Source of the DNA: Citrus sinensis
Lineage: Eukaryota; Streptophyta; Magnoliopsida; Sapindales; Rutaceae
Length of the DNA: 64,000 bases
Assembly (NCBI RefSeq): GCF_022201045.2
Contig: NC_068563.1
Span: forward strand, 1,302,001-1,366,000
Reading direction: 5' to 3'
Below the pieces are notes generated by a model, which was not told where the DNA came from, ran no database searches, and was given only the letters and a program-made list of their open reading frames with translations. The position numbers were made by a program, and so were the translations under genes. Positions 49,283 to 60,865 of the stretch are shown here, piece by piece (within the stretch, counting starts at the first letter, position 1; the number at the start of each line of letters is the position of its first letter).

Positions 49283-50190
49283 GAGATTTTAAATGAGAAA
49301 ATTTGTGGATTTGTAGATTTTCAGCGAGAGAATGAATTAGTTAACCGGTGTTCTAGTCAGAGGATGAGCTTGTTCTAGAGAGAGTCAGAGAGATCATAAT
49401 TTCTAGTGAGACAAGTACGAGCTTAGAGGGAGGTTTTAGGGAGCGAACGAGGGTTCTAGTGAGACTGTCAGGATCCTAGCTCGGCTAGGCGTGACACACT
49501 TTGTAGTTTACTAACCTCGATGCGCCCCCTTCTTATGAGTCCATTTTTAAGAGTGACTTTTATTTTGTGACTTTAGTACAAATTGGCATCACAATTGTTT
49601 GGTCCTTTCAAGTTGGCCTCTGTCGACTGTAGCTATGATCATGAGTTCGTAATGTTAGGGGTGTCGCCTAGTTGGAGGTGACAAAATACGGGGGCAGAGG
49701 GAGTATGAGAACCGATCGCTATAATGGGTTTAGAGGTCCTTGCTATAGTGAATATGATTTTATAATATTAGGATTATTACTTAATAAGGGGACGTGAGTT
49801 GTCATAAATTGATTAAATATAAGATTTATTGATAGTTTATTAGGTTGAAAATTTTTAACTACAATTGATACTATTGTATCAAAACAATTAAACAAGCATA
49901 CTCAAAAGATCAATTTTTTTTTCCATTAAAATTTTGAATTTGGAATTTTTAATTTAACCTCTGAATAGTTGATAATAAAGGGCAAAAGAAAGGAAATGAG
50001 GATCTATTTGATAAAATATGAAAAACTACATCTTTTATGAATTAAACATACAAATTTAGCACCTAATGACATAAAAGTAGAAATGTTAAACTGCCGACGT
50101 CGTGAAATTCCCGTCCTCCAAATCTCGACCGTCACTTTCTCTTTTCCAATTTTCACCATCAGCAGACGGATGATCAATCACTGATGTTGA
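49010..50190. other. Divergent spacer between APO4 and TBL genes
   Basis: Promoters of both genes should lie here. It contains a (GA)n run at about 49247-49287 and an unassigned moderately GC-rich stretch (49320-49720) without coding frames, perhaps an old repeat fragment. Nothing else recognised. Confidence 0.5.
49247..49287. repeat. (GA)n microsatellite
   Basis: GA run with one GACAGA interruption, close to the presumed APO4 transcription start. Such GA tracts are common in plant core promoters. Confidence 0.85.
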
Positions 50191-50196
50191 TTCATA

Positions 50197-52622
50197 ATGC
50201 CAGCAGCAGCAGCAAAGCCACCACCATCTTCACTCTTCCCTTACCTGATTCTCCTCTCCATCCTCCTCCTCTTTCTCTACTCCTCTCTCCTTTCACCACC
50301 CACCGCCAAAACCCTCTCTTTCCATTCTACCCCTTGCAATCTTTTTTCGGGCAAATGGGTCCTCCAACACCCGTCCACCCACAAATCCTTGTACAACGAG
50401 ACGTGCCCATTTCAGAGGAACGCTTGGAACTGTCTTAGGAACCAGAGACCCAACATGGGTACCATCAATTCTTACAAATGGGTGCCCGAAACTTGTGATT
50501 TGCCCCGGATCAATCCGGTTAAGTTTCTGAGCCTTATGAGGAATAAGAATATTGGGTTTGTTGGTGACTCTCTGAATGAAAATTTTATTGTTTCGTTTTT
50601 GTGTGTGCTTCGTGCGGCTGATTCTGGTGCCAAGAAGTGGAAGAGGAAAGGTGCTTGGAGAGGAGGGTATTTTCCTAAGTTTAATGTTACCGTTGCGTAT
50701 CATCGAGCCGTTTTGCTTGCTAACTATAGGTAAAGTTTGTATTTTTTGATTGAATTTGTTACTCTGAAAGTGGTTTTTGCTCTGGATTAATTCAATGCTT
50801 GACTGTGAAGTAGTATAAATGAGAAAGTGGATCCGGTTTAAGTTAATGTGTAGCATTTTGAATAAAAATTGAGGATGCTAAAATGAGAGGTTGGGGTAGC
50901 TTCTAGCTGGTAAAGGTATGGGAAAATGGGAGCTTTTCTAAAGGCTAACTCGATGTTTCAATCACCACTGTGAGTGATTTAGACAACAAACTACTATTGC
51001 TTCTTCGTGGATGTGCAGTTTTTTCTGTGGTAATAGATTGATGTTCTTATTGCCGAGTGTTGTTCCAAAATAGATACAATAGGTGCATAGTTTTAGTCCA
51101 AGTGGATCATTTTTATGTTTAAGCCATTTTACATTGGGGCTTATCTAGATTGAATCAAAATAGATTTTGAAAATGGCATTCTTCTTGCTGAGTGTTGTTC
51201 CGAAATAGGAGAAATTCTAGAATACATCTGTTGTACCATGTTAGCCATACAATAGCAAATAATGTCATGACATGTATGCATTTATTTTGTAAACTATCAT
51301 GCAAGTGGTGGTTGTATTAAACTCAATTACACATGTCATGCATGCATTAATTGGTTGTAATACAACAGATGTATTCTAGAATTTCTCCCGAAATAGATAC
51401 AATAGGTGCATAGTTTTAGTCCAAGTGGATCATTTTTATGTTTAAACCATTTTACATTGGGCCTTATCTAGATCGCATCAAAATAGATTTTGAAAATGGC
51501 AACCTCTCACGCTTATGACTGATTAAATAAAGGTGGCAGCCAAAACAGTCTTCAGTTGGTGAAGAAGAGGGAGTGGAAGGAGTATATCGAGTAGATGTTG
51601 ATATTCCTGCAGTTGATTGGGCAAATATCACCAAGTTCTATGATGTTCTTATATTCAACACTGGCCACTGGTAATTCTTTTTTTTTTCCCTCCCCATTGC
51701 TTATTTGTACAAAATCTTAATGTATTACTGACAATATTTTTATTGTTATTTATAAGTGGACCTTTATGTCTCAAATTCTGGTATTGATTGGTGCAGCGCT
51801 TTTTAGGTTCTCATCTATTTAAAAAAAGATTACATTTCCTTGTCTAGGTGGGGCTTCGATAAATTCCCGAAAGACAGACCGCTGGTATTTTACCGTGCAG
51901 GGAAACCGATAAATCCTCCGCTTGAGATGATGGATGGACTTAAAGTTGTTCTAGAAAATATGGTCTCACTCATAGAGAAAGAAGTTCCTAGCAAGACACT
52001 GAAGTTTTGGCGGTTGCAATCACCAAGGCATTTTTATGGTGGCGAGTGGAATCAAAACGGCAGTTGCTTGTTCGATAAACCACTTCAAGGAGAGCAGGTA
52101 TGAGTCGATCCTGGTACTGCACATATCTTCCTATATTTTGATGGTCAATCACAGCTGGTCTTCACCTATACCAAATTTAAATTCTAAAGTTTTGAAATTT
52201 GTTCTGAATTTATGCTGGTTGATGGTGTGACGATACAAAAGGATTTTCAAACTCAGAACATGACTTGAAGTGCATTAAAATATTTATCGAATTTTAGAAC
52301 CTTTCTTTTAGAGAATTAGATACTTATACCTGGACAGCTTGATTTGTGGTTTGATCCCAGCAACAATGGAGTAAACAAAGAAGCGAGGCAACTTAATCTT
52401 CTGATTCAAGAGGCATTGCAAGGCACAAGTATTCAAGTACTTGATCTGACTCATTTGAGTGAATTCAGAGCAGATGCCCATCCAGCTATCTGGTTGGGAA
52501 AGAAGGATGCTGTGGCAGTCTGGGGTCAGGACTGCATGCATTGGTGCCTACCGGGGGTTCCAGATACATGGGTTGATATATTGTCAGAACTGATACGTAA
52601 TAGCTTTGAAACACGGCAATGA
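50197..52622 (+). CDS. TRICHOME BIREFRINGENCE-LIKE (TBL) protein, TBL12/13 type
   Basis: Four exons: 50197-50729, 51533-51670, 51848-52097 and 52338-52622, together 401 codons. A signal-anchor helix lies at about residues 13-31. The TBL domain begins with CNLFSGKWV and has the conserved CPF...NAW block. The GDS esterase motif is at 123-125, in the variant VGDSLNENF rather than GDSxxR, as I recall for TBL12/TBL13. The second catalytic motif DCMH (D372, H375) stands before WCLPG. TBL proteins are Golgi type II membrane O-acetyltransferases acting on wall polysaccharides; the substrate of this subgroup is not shown by the sequence. Ser-His-Asp triad residues are all present. Intron 1 (803 bp) contains a tandem duplication with a MITE inside. 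Confidence 0.92.
51042..51502. repeat. Tandem duplication in TBL intron 1, second unit split by a MITE
   Basis: Unit 1 (about 51042-51177) and unit 2 (about 51182-51208 continuing at 51397-51502) share gagtgttgttcc, aaatagatacaataggtgca, agttttagtccaagtggatc and aaaatagattttgaaaatgg. Unit 2 is interrupted by the MITE at 51209-51387, so the duplication predates the insertion. Confidence 0.85.
51209..51387. mobile_element. MITE with perfect 27-bp inverted repeats and 9-bp target duplication
   Basis: 51209-51235 and 51361-51387 are exact reverse complements. The flanking ccgaaatag occurs at 51200-51208 and again at 51388-51396, a perfect 9-bp target duplication, which is the hallmark of Mutator-superfamily insertion. 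The element is 179 bp with no coding capacity. The perfect ends and duplication point to a recent insertion. A diverged relative lies at 1431-1591. Confidence 0.88.
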
Positions 52623-52699
52623 GCCAGTGAACAGTCACAATGATACTAAAAAGTTGGAAATTTGTGATTGAGGTTCATCTTTGAAGTAACTGGACTGAT

Positions 52700-53598
52700 T
52701 TCACCGGAAATGCTGTGCTTCTCCTTGTCATTTACACGAAAACTAGGCAGGAGAATTGATGACCAGAAAGCACAAGCTCGGTGACTTCAGGTCTTCCAAG
52801 AAATCTCAAATGAAAATAGGAGTCCTATATGAAAAATTGGAAGTACTCATTAGGTGACGCCAAATACTTGCAAATTGTAACAGATGAGTGAAATGTTAGA
52901 TTTTGGATCAAATTTTCTTTGTTGAAATTCTTTCATTTAAATTCTTTTGAAGGTGGTTGGAGGATACTGAAACACTGAATCATGTTTTTATTCCTAAATG
53001 ATTGAACCTTGAAATGTATACAATTAATCTTGTCTGTATTCATCTTGTTGCAACCTACTTCTTCTCTTGCTTGTCATGTTCACTGCTATTATCATTTTGT
53101 ATCAAGCCGAACAGTGATCACAATGACAAAAATGTTTGATGAAAGGACCATTTATACCCAAAAGTCAGATTAGGGTGCTTTATCTGAAGCCGCTATTTAT
53201 TGCGGATTCGGAAAACTGTAAAAAAATTGTGGATTCCATTCTCTTTTATTTGAAAATCTATATATATTCCAAAAATATCATTATAAGAATGCATCATAAA
53301 TAGTTACTGTAAACTATTTTTCTTTATAAAGTTCAAAACCCTCTAATATTTATGGGAAGGATCCCCTGACTTACATTTATGACATCGCAAGCGCGGTGGC
53401 ATCATAAATAGTTACTTTACATTCGCTCACATGACATTGCATGGGAACCACTTTTTTCTAATTACACGGAAGATATTATAACCTGTCAAATTTCAAGCAG
53501 ATGGTAATGAAAATTAAAAAAATAAAACTATGATGCAAAATTGAAAGCGTATGGACTTTGGACGCCTGCCACCTGGCAGAAAATGTTATGTTTTGTGC
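52700..53598. other. Spacer between TBL gene and the MULE
   Basis: TBL 3' untranslated region, then AT-rich sequence. A short direct repeat (gcatcataaatagttact near 53291 and 53399) is the only structure seen. Confidence 0.5.
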
Positions 53599-53607
53599 TG
53601 ATTGTTT

Positions 53608-53737
53608 GGGAAATTTACAAAAATAATCATAAAAGTTTTGTTATTTTCACAATTAACCCTCTCAATTTTTTTCTATCAACATTAACCACACACATGCTTT
53701 TCTCCCCAAATTACCCTTCTTTACAAACCAAAAGCAA
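53608..53737. repeat. Left terminal inverted repeat of the MULE
   Basis: Matches the reverse complement of 60618-60747, strongest over the first 83 bp: GGGAAATTTACA, then attttgnt and ctatcaacatta blocks. Moderate divergence between the arms. Confidence 0.85.
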
Positions 53738-53953
53738 CATTCTTTCTCCCCTTTCGTCAAACAAAGGCAGTTTCCACTCTTGAATCATCAACCAACGGCA
53801 ACGGCAAAAGGCAACGATAAAAAATGAAATCCGATCATAATTTATTCGGATCCAACACTAATCGACATCACATAGTGGTATGAGTTATTTTCTTGCTCGT
53901 GAGTTTGACTGAACTGCGGATGATTTCATGGGTGAATCTGGAGACAGGTTGAC

Positions 53954-54072
53954 TGTCGCACCAAGCCCTGTCGCACCAAACCTTGGAGCGACAGGCTGCC
54001 TGTCGCACCAAAACTTGGAGCGACATGCAACCTTTCACTCCAAGTTTCGTGCGACAGTCAACCTGTCGCACC
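53954..54072. promoter_or_regulatory. Left subterminal repeat cluster of the MULE
   Basis: TGTCGCACC occurs at 53954-53962, 53969-53977, 54001-54009 and 54064-54072. One inverted GTGCGACA lies at 54049-54056. Related ttggagcgaca variants lie between. The cluster sits about 350-465 bp inside the left end. The same word lies in the opposite orientation near the right end. The position suggests transposase-binding or promoter repeats. Confidence 0.6.
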
Positions 54073-54148
54073 AAAAGCCATATTCATTATAATTAACTAT
54101 TAATTTGATAGGGCTGAAATAATTTATTTTTTTATAATTTCAGGCTTA

Positions 54149-56782
54149 ATGGATTCAGTTGTACTTGAATTGTATTACGATGGTTGCTGGGAGACATTAG
54201 AGGATGGGCGTATGGAGTATGTCAATGGTAAAAATAGAGCTTTTTTGGTTGGAAAAAATTATCTTTTTGATCAGTTATTGGCAAGAGTATACGATGTGTT
54301 ATAAATTAATCCTAATGAATATAGTATCATAATGAAGATAACTTTGAGGTCTAGTAACACATTATATCGTGTATGTGCACTGCCCATGGATATATTTGAT
54401 GATGAAATGGTGAGGGTTGTGTTACATATGGCATCCGACGTAGTTAATTTTGGATGCATTCATATATTTGTTACCACATCACCTCGAGTTCCGAGTGGAG
54501 GTATTGAGCCACATGTCGATACAGAAACTTCGTTTAGAGCAAATATGTCTGGCCCCGATAATGAAGAAGAGGTATTGCCAAGGACAATATCACTGCAGCA
54601 ATATTACTTTCCAATCCACGACAATTATGACAACATTGATGATGACGGCGTTACGTTACAGGATGTTGGAGCAACGATATTTTCAATAACGATGTCGTTG
54701 GAGCAACGGTATTCTCCGTATCACAATAATAATTTTCGGGACAATGATGATTTTCATGATGAGACAGAGGGGGATAATGTTTGTGCAGAACCTTATAATA
54801 ATATGAGGGGCACTCATTTCAATAATGATAGTGATGATGGAGGAGCCAGTCCTTCGAATGTTCCGTCGTTTCAGCATGAGGATGAATGTGAAGACAATAC
54901 TCCTGTGAATAACAGAGGCAATAGACCTATTCCAACAATGGTTTGATTGAGAAGGAGAATTGACCCTCTCACAAGTCTTGCTCCAACTTTTCCTTCGAAC
55001 ATGGTTGCTCCAAGCTTTGTTAGCAGTTGTGACTCAGATGATATCAGTGTGGGTAAGCTATTTGCTGAGAAGAATGAGTTTATATTACAACTACGCAAGG
55101 TTGCCTTTCGGGATAAGTTTGATTTCAAGATTGCACGGTCTACTACGACACGTTTCGAGGCTCACTGTAGTTCAGAATCATGTAAATGGCGTATTCGAGC
55201 AACTAGATGTTCGAACGAGAAAAATGTTCCTTGGGTGGTGCGGAGAATTGATAATGTACACACTTGTCATAATGAGATATTGGTTGCTGGACGTCATCAA
55301 GTCAGGAGCCGGGTTGTCGGTCATATTATCGCAGATAAATATATTCAAGACAAGAGAATTTATACTCCGAATGACATAAGAGCAGATATGCAACAAGAAT
55401 ACGGTGTTCAGTTAACATACCAGCAGGCATATCGGGCGAGAGAAGTTGGTCTTGAAATAGTTCGAGGCAACCCTGCAGAGTCATACAACTTGCTCCCTAA
55501 ATACTCTCACGTACTAACTGCAGCGAATGAGGGTACAGTCACTCACATCGAGCAGGATGGAGATGGTAATTTTTTGTACTATTTTGTAGCACTCGGATCT
55601 TCCATCAAGGGTTTCATGCAGTACATTCAGCCTGTCATTGCTGTAGATGGTACTCATCTCAAGGGGCTATATCGTGGAAGCATGTTCGTGGCAACATGTC
55701 TTGATGGTAACAATCAATTGTATCTGTTAGCCATTGGGATCATGGATTCAGAAAACAATGATGCTTGGGAATGGTTTATGATGAAGTTACATGGAGTGAT
55801 TGGCGATAGATCTGAGTTGGTTATTATATCTGATCGATGCACTGTCATAAAGAGAGCCGTTCTTAAAGTATTTCAGAATGCAACTCATGGAGTTTATTTT
55901 TACCATGTGAAAGGTAACATTAAGTCACAATTTAGAATGTCAAAAGCTCTTTGGGATCAATTTGAGCCTGCCTTTATTAATGCAGCAAAAGCATATGGCC
56001 ACGAGGAATTTAAGAGACAACTTGAAGGGTTGTGGATGATCCACTCAGATGCGGCTGACTACCTAGAAAATAATGTCGGTACGTGTAATTGGGCAAGGTC
56101 TCAGTTTGAAGGTAGGAGGTACAGCATACTTACCACCAACATCGCGGAGAGTGTTAATTCTTTCATGAGGGAACCCCGAAAATTTCCTGTTACTCATCTT
56201 GTTGATCACTTTAGGAAAACGCTGCAACAATGGTTTTATGATAGAAAAATTATAGCTGAATCAATGAGTACTCGGCTAATAACATGGGCAGATGAAATAG
56301 TCACTGAGCGAAGAACTATAGCTAAAAGAATGATAGTTCGGTCGGTGTCTCCGCATCGATTTCAAGTTATAGGTGGTGGGCTTAAGGAAGGTTTGGTTGA
56401 CTTGCAAAAGAAAACTTGCTCCTGCAGAGTTTTTCAGCTTGATCAGCTTGTATGTTCTCATGCAATTGCGGCGTGTCTAGCAGACCGGGTGGATTATATT
56501 AATCTTTGCTCGGACTTTTACACTACAGAATGGTTGGCGATGGCTTATGCACAACCAGTGGAGTCAGTTGGCGATGTGGCTGATTGGGAAGTTCCAGATG
56601 AAATTCAGGAGATGGAAGTATACCCTCCAGTTGAGGCACCACCAGCTGGCCGTCGTAAAGAGCACAAAATACCCTCAGCTGGCGAGGACGTTAACCGGCG
56701 GACTGTAAGATGCGGGCGGTGTCATGAACTGGGCCATAATCGCAAGCGGTGTAAGAATCCCATTGCGTCGAATCGAAGTTAG
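54149..56782 (+). pseudogene. MULE transposase (mudrA type), two in-frame stops
   Basis: One frame of 878 codons from ATG 54149 to the stop ending at 56782, broken only by TAA at 54302-54304 and TGA at 54944-54946. The longest uninterrupted part is 54947-56782 (611 residues). Order of parts: an acidic, Asn/Asp-rich N-terminal third, the MuDR N-terminal domain (from about 55040), and the DDE transposase core. In the core the first Asp is in VIAVDGTHLKG (codon 55646) and the second in VIISDRC. A SWIM zinc finger of the C-x-C...C-x-H type follows (CSC...VCSH, about 56415-56463), then a CCHC knuckle CGRCHELGHNRKRC (about 56712-56753). An acceptor-like cag just before the ATG suggests a leader intron. 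Both stops could come from single C-to-T changes (CAA or CGA codons). Confidence 0.88.
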
Positions 56783-57034
56783 TTGTATTGTTTCAATAAT
56801 TCGTTGATTATAACTGTTATATTTTTTTAGTGTATTGTACACTTATATGTGAGTGTGATTTTTTTTTAATATTAAAATGTGAGCATTCAATTTATATAAA
56901 CTTAAGTGCGCAAATTAGAATAAAAATTTAAATTTCAACATTAAAATTACTACAACGGTTTACAATACAATATCGTCATTAAATATGTCAACCGCAATTT
57001 TCTTTCTAAAGTACTCGACATGACTAGCGGTAAA

Positions 57035-60000
57035 CTATAATGTAAGCCCGAACATTAAATACATCGTAACCATCAATACAAAAACACCGCAGTCGCCAGT
57101 TCCGCGCTCTTGTTGTGGCGCACTCTTAACAACGAGAACTTTCCAGGGGTCGGCACTCCGCAACTCAGGTCGGATGTTGTAGAACCCAACATATTCCAAC
57201 CATCGAGGGAAGATAACTTCAAGTGGCTTGAATTTCAACCTGTATGTTTTGTCGTCGCGGCATGTGAGTAATGAGTCATAAATCCAGACTTTGTTTTTCC
57301 GAAAGTCTACTCGTGCCAGTACCCAATGCTCGCCGTCCAAGTTAACAGGGATGAGTAACTGTATATAACAATTCAAAAACATCTTCGTTATATATGAAAT
57401 TGAAAAACAACTAAGAAAATACTCGTGAACTTGTATATGAAATGCAATAAACTACATACCATATCGACATCCGTCATCGATTTGGACATTGTGTGCTATC
57501 GCCCACAGAGATAGCTATTCAAGCGGTCGTTGAATTCTAATGAATCGACCGCACAATGCCCATTGTTCCATAACTGAGTCAAGAATACATAATACATAGA
57601 TAACAAAAAAAATGCATTAATTAACAAAACTTAAAGGCGATAATTAAAAAAAACATAAATAGTATTTATGTTCGTTATGTTGGCACGTTACCCAAAAAAA
57701 TGTGTCGGTATGTGTGACACGTTGAAGTAAGACATTCGGATACTGCCGTTGTTTCTCGCTAATCAAGCGAAAATACTCGTGAATATGCTGTAGAAAAACA
57801 TAAACATTACAATTTAAAAGAAAATATTTATATACAAATCCACATTACTCAAAGCACTTCGAAACTATAATTACCTCATCGCCTAGCCATCTCATCGAAG
57901 TTAAACCCAAAAGTATTTCAAAGAATGACCGCGAGTGCCGGACTCTCCGAACCACTGTCATATCACCAGTGAACCATCGATCAAACTCAGAAAACATACT
58001 AGAGTCCTTCAATCCTCTCAGTGGATTTATATCCACAGTCGTACTCATGTCAATCGCATGCTCCAAGATTTAGGGTCGAGGCAAAGGCCGGACGTTCTGT
58101 CTTCGCCTGACTGGAGGAATCATGTAAGGACTGTTATAAACATACGACGGTATGTACGCACGGCCGAACTTACTAACGCCGGGAGGCACCTCAGAGAACA
58201 CCTACACGCTCTCCCCACTAACATCCCCGTAGAAACTATACAATGACGTGGGCGTAGACAAATTTTCATTGCCCATGTTAGTATACACTCCATAGTCATC
58301 CGGGGCCTGTCCATTCGCCAAGAAGAACATATTAAACAACTATCAAATTAAAAGTTAAACGAACATAATTATTAAATAAAAATTTGCTCACCGCATATGA
58401 GCGTGCAGTGGGAGAATCCTTATTTGGACGTTTAGAAAATGTGTCGATGAAGCCAACAACAGTTTCTTTAAAATCTTTTAATTCTGACTTTATTTCGTAC
58501 ACGTTACGATCAATCTTATCCAGCCGTCGTCGTATGTAATCATTAAACTGCTTTGTCCTCAACTATTACAAAAGAATAAACAGAAAACTTTAGAATAACA
58601 ATAAAAAATTAATAATTTATAAAGGAAAAATATCGTATATTATTTATAACCTCAGAATCCCGTGCGTCATCAGAGTTGTCTGTTTGCTGCTGGTGGTCAT
58701 CAACAGGCACCTCATCCTCATAAGTGTCATGACGCTGCTCTGGTATTGGGTTTGGCAACATGTCTTGATCGTCATGCTCGTCTGATTGCCTTGTAACCGA
58801 CGTCATCGCATTGATTAAGGGTTGGTGCTGTATAAAGTATCATTTAAAATTAGTAAATGAAAAGTCATTAATTTCGATTAAAAAATTTTTAGTACTTAAA
58901 GTATACCAACCTTAAGAACCTAGCCTGGAATGCTTGGCAAGTAATCCTTCACAGAGAGCCAATATTTTCTGCTACTCTCCTTTGAATTTGGCTTAAGAGT
59001 TTGTAAAACGTCCCCCTGCCATAAATAAAATTGAAAATTTTAAGTAAGTATACATAACTTAAATTTAGTAAAATTAAAAAAATAAGTAATACATATTACT
59101 TACAAGACGAGATTCGTCGTTGAAGAACGAATAAACCTCTGCAAAATTGATTCTCGAAGACGCCATGGGCTTCAATTGCAAAATGCGGGGAATCTTATTC
59201 TTCGTTTTGACGACCCATATTGATGGCAACCCTCCGATTGCTTCGTAAATCCAAGCCTACAACAACCAAATTAAAAAATATATAAAACAACATATCAAAT
59301 ATTTAATACTATAAAACTTATTAATAAACATAAACAAAAACGCACCTGAACCCCAGAAGTAAAACCGTAAAGATTGTATTTTTCAATGTTATGATCTGGA
59401 TTTTTCAACCGAGTCTTCTTAAATTTCTCGTCTTTCTCGAACAGTGCATTGTCAAAACTCTCGTAAATCATTTCCCACGACAACAGATCCCATGAACGCT
59501 TTCGGAAGTACTGTATATCATCAACTTGGTCAAGCCAATCGAAATTGATTTGACAGTGATTTTTTCTTGCATTTAGTACTCGGTCCGCAAAATAAAACAG
59601 CGCAATCTTTAATGCGTCCATATCGTCCATATCGTCCATTTCCTCGAATTTCAACTCCTTAAATATTGCATCGAATTCCTTCACATTAATCTTACGATGC
59701 ACACCACCAAAATACGTATTCCGTAGCCTCTGCTCCATTTCATCATTTTTTTGATTGGTATCAACACCAAATGAAAGTCCAGTAACCAAGCACCATTCGA
59801 CAATTGACAAGCGAATCAAATGCTCACCAATTTGAAACCATAACTGATCCTCACGGCTATCTTCTTCATGGGCCACTTGCCTCAGTAAAAGATTGTGCAA
59901 AATTACCCCACTAAATGGAAAACTTCGACACTCCAAGAAATGCCCAAATATATCATTTTTGAACATAGTCAACTGCCGCTTTGTTAATTTTTCCTCGATG

Positions 60001-60113
60001 GCTTTTATGACCGAAGATAACTTACACATGCTCGAAATTCGACCAGGAAAGTGATCGGCATAACTAAAATACATTTTGCCTACTTCAATATCCGGTGATT
60101 CTGATTTCGCCAT
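57035..60113 (-). pseudogene. MULE-carried DUF1985/Ulp1-like protease gene, four in-frame stops
   Basis: Nine exons on the minus strand keep one frame of 780 codons: 60113-59346, 59256-59104, 59015-58911, 58827-58651, 58562-58392, 58306-57875, 57787-57692, 57573-57460 and 57358-57035. Exon 1 holds a DUF1985-like domain (FPFSGVILHNLLLRQ, WCLVTGLSFG) and exon 2 its end (AWIYEAIGGLPSIW). Exons 3-6 are low-complexity and coiled-coil-like. The last exon is a C48 protease core with His in GEHWVLARVD, Asp in VWIYDS and Cys in GTGDCGVFVL, so the catalytic triad is intact. Four codons are stops (TAG in exon 3, TAG and TAA in exon 6, TAG in exon 8). Ulp1 proteases process SUMO. Whether the MULE versions do, or serve transposition, is unknown. 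Confidence 0.82.
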
Positions 60114-60197
60114 GTATCTGTAATATTTATAAAATTATTACATTACGTTTATAGAAAAAAAAATGACTCGTTAAAAAAAAAAGACACTATAATTTTT

Positions 60198-60271
60198 GGT
60201 GCGACAGCGCGCGTTCTTGCACCAAAAAATTGGTGCGACAGCAAGCCTATCGCATCAGATTTGGTGCGACA
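60198..60271. promoter_or_regulatory. Right subterminal repeat cluster of the MULE
   Basis: GGTGCGACA occurs at 60198-60206, 60232-60240 and 60263-60271, the reverse complement of the word at the left end, so both clusters face the same way relative to their nearest terminus. Weaker variants (cttgcacc, atcgcatc) lie between. The cluster is about 475-550 bp from the right end and just upstream of the protease-like gene start (60113). Confidence 0.6.
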
Positions 60272-60617
60272 GTGGGGCACGCATGGGCGCGCGCTGCTGC
60301 CCAACGATGGGTGCGCGCGCGCGCCCTGCCCCCCTCCCTCTCCACCCCCAAAATTAAGCCACAACAAAATCGAAAAACAATACTCCTAAACACCACCAAC
60401 CACCAGAAACACCACCACCATTATTCTCAAACTATAACTATTATTATTCTAAAATCTCATTTTAAATTAATGAAAATAAGAAAAATGACTAACCTAGGTT
60501 TTGTTGAAGGTTGTAGATCGGATGCCGGTGAGAGATGGAGCCGCCGCCGACGAGGGTTGATGTCGCCGCCGATGATGGGAGTTGGATCGGTTTGTGAGAG
60601 ATGAGTGAAAGGGAGTG

Positions 60618-60747
60618 TTGGGGGAGAGATGAGGGAGGGGTGTTTTGGTCTCAAAAGTTGTTTAATGGCTAATGTTGATAGAAATATTTTTGGGGGGGTT
60701 AAGATGAAAAAAATCAAAATTTTTATAGGTATTATTGTAAATTTCCC
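60618..60747. repeat. Right terminal inverted repeat of the MULE
   Basis: Counterpart of 53608-53737. Ends in TGTAAATTTCCC immediately before the second copy of tgattgttt. Confidence 0.85.
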
Positions 60748-60865
60748 TGATTGTTTTGAGCGGTATTCCCCCTTTAACCCTAACAGGAAAGACTTATGAA
60801 TTGCTTTGCTTCGCATATAGATTCATTCCTCAATCTTAACAATCCCAGCTCTCGAAAACCTGAAA

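Larger units (their letters stand above)
53608..60747. mobile_element. Complete 7.14-kb Mutator-like element (Kaonashi/CUMULE type)
   Basis: Bounded by tgattgttt at 53599-53607 and again at 60748-60756, a perfect 9-bp target duplication. The terminal inverted repeats extend at least 83 bp (53608-53690 and 60665-60747). They begin GGGAAATTTACA at both ends and share ctatcaacatta blocks further in; similarity fades over about 130 bp. Inside, a mudrA-type transposase reads rightward (54149-56782) and a nine-exon gene with DUF1985-like and Ulp1 protease parts reads leftward (60113-57035). They converge with about 250 bp between stop codons. Maize MuDR has the same convergent layout with mudrB as second gene. 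MULEs carrying a Ulp1-like gene are known as Kaonashi in Arabidopsis and CUMULE in melon. Both genes carry premature stops, so the copy is probably non-autonomous now but structurally whole. Confidence 0.92.

Noticed and set aside
49320-49720. Possible fragment of an old retroelement
   Set aside because: Only a change in base composition; no terminal repeats, primer site or coding similarity seen.
50293-50856. 187-codon minus-strand frame
   Set aside because: Antisense to TBL exon 1 and running into its intron; no family resemblance.
57035-60113. Interpreting the Ulp1/DUF1985 gene as an ordinary host SUMO protease
   Set aside because: It lies inside TIRs with a 9-bp target duplication, is convergent with a mudrA-type gene and has four stops; it belongs to the transposon.
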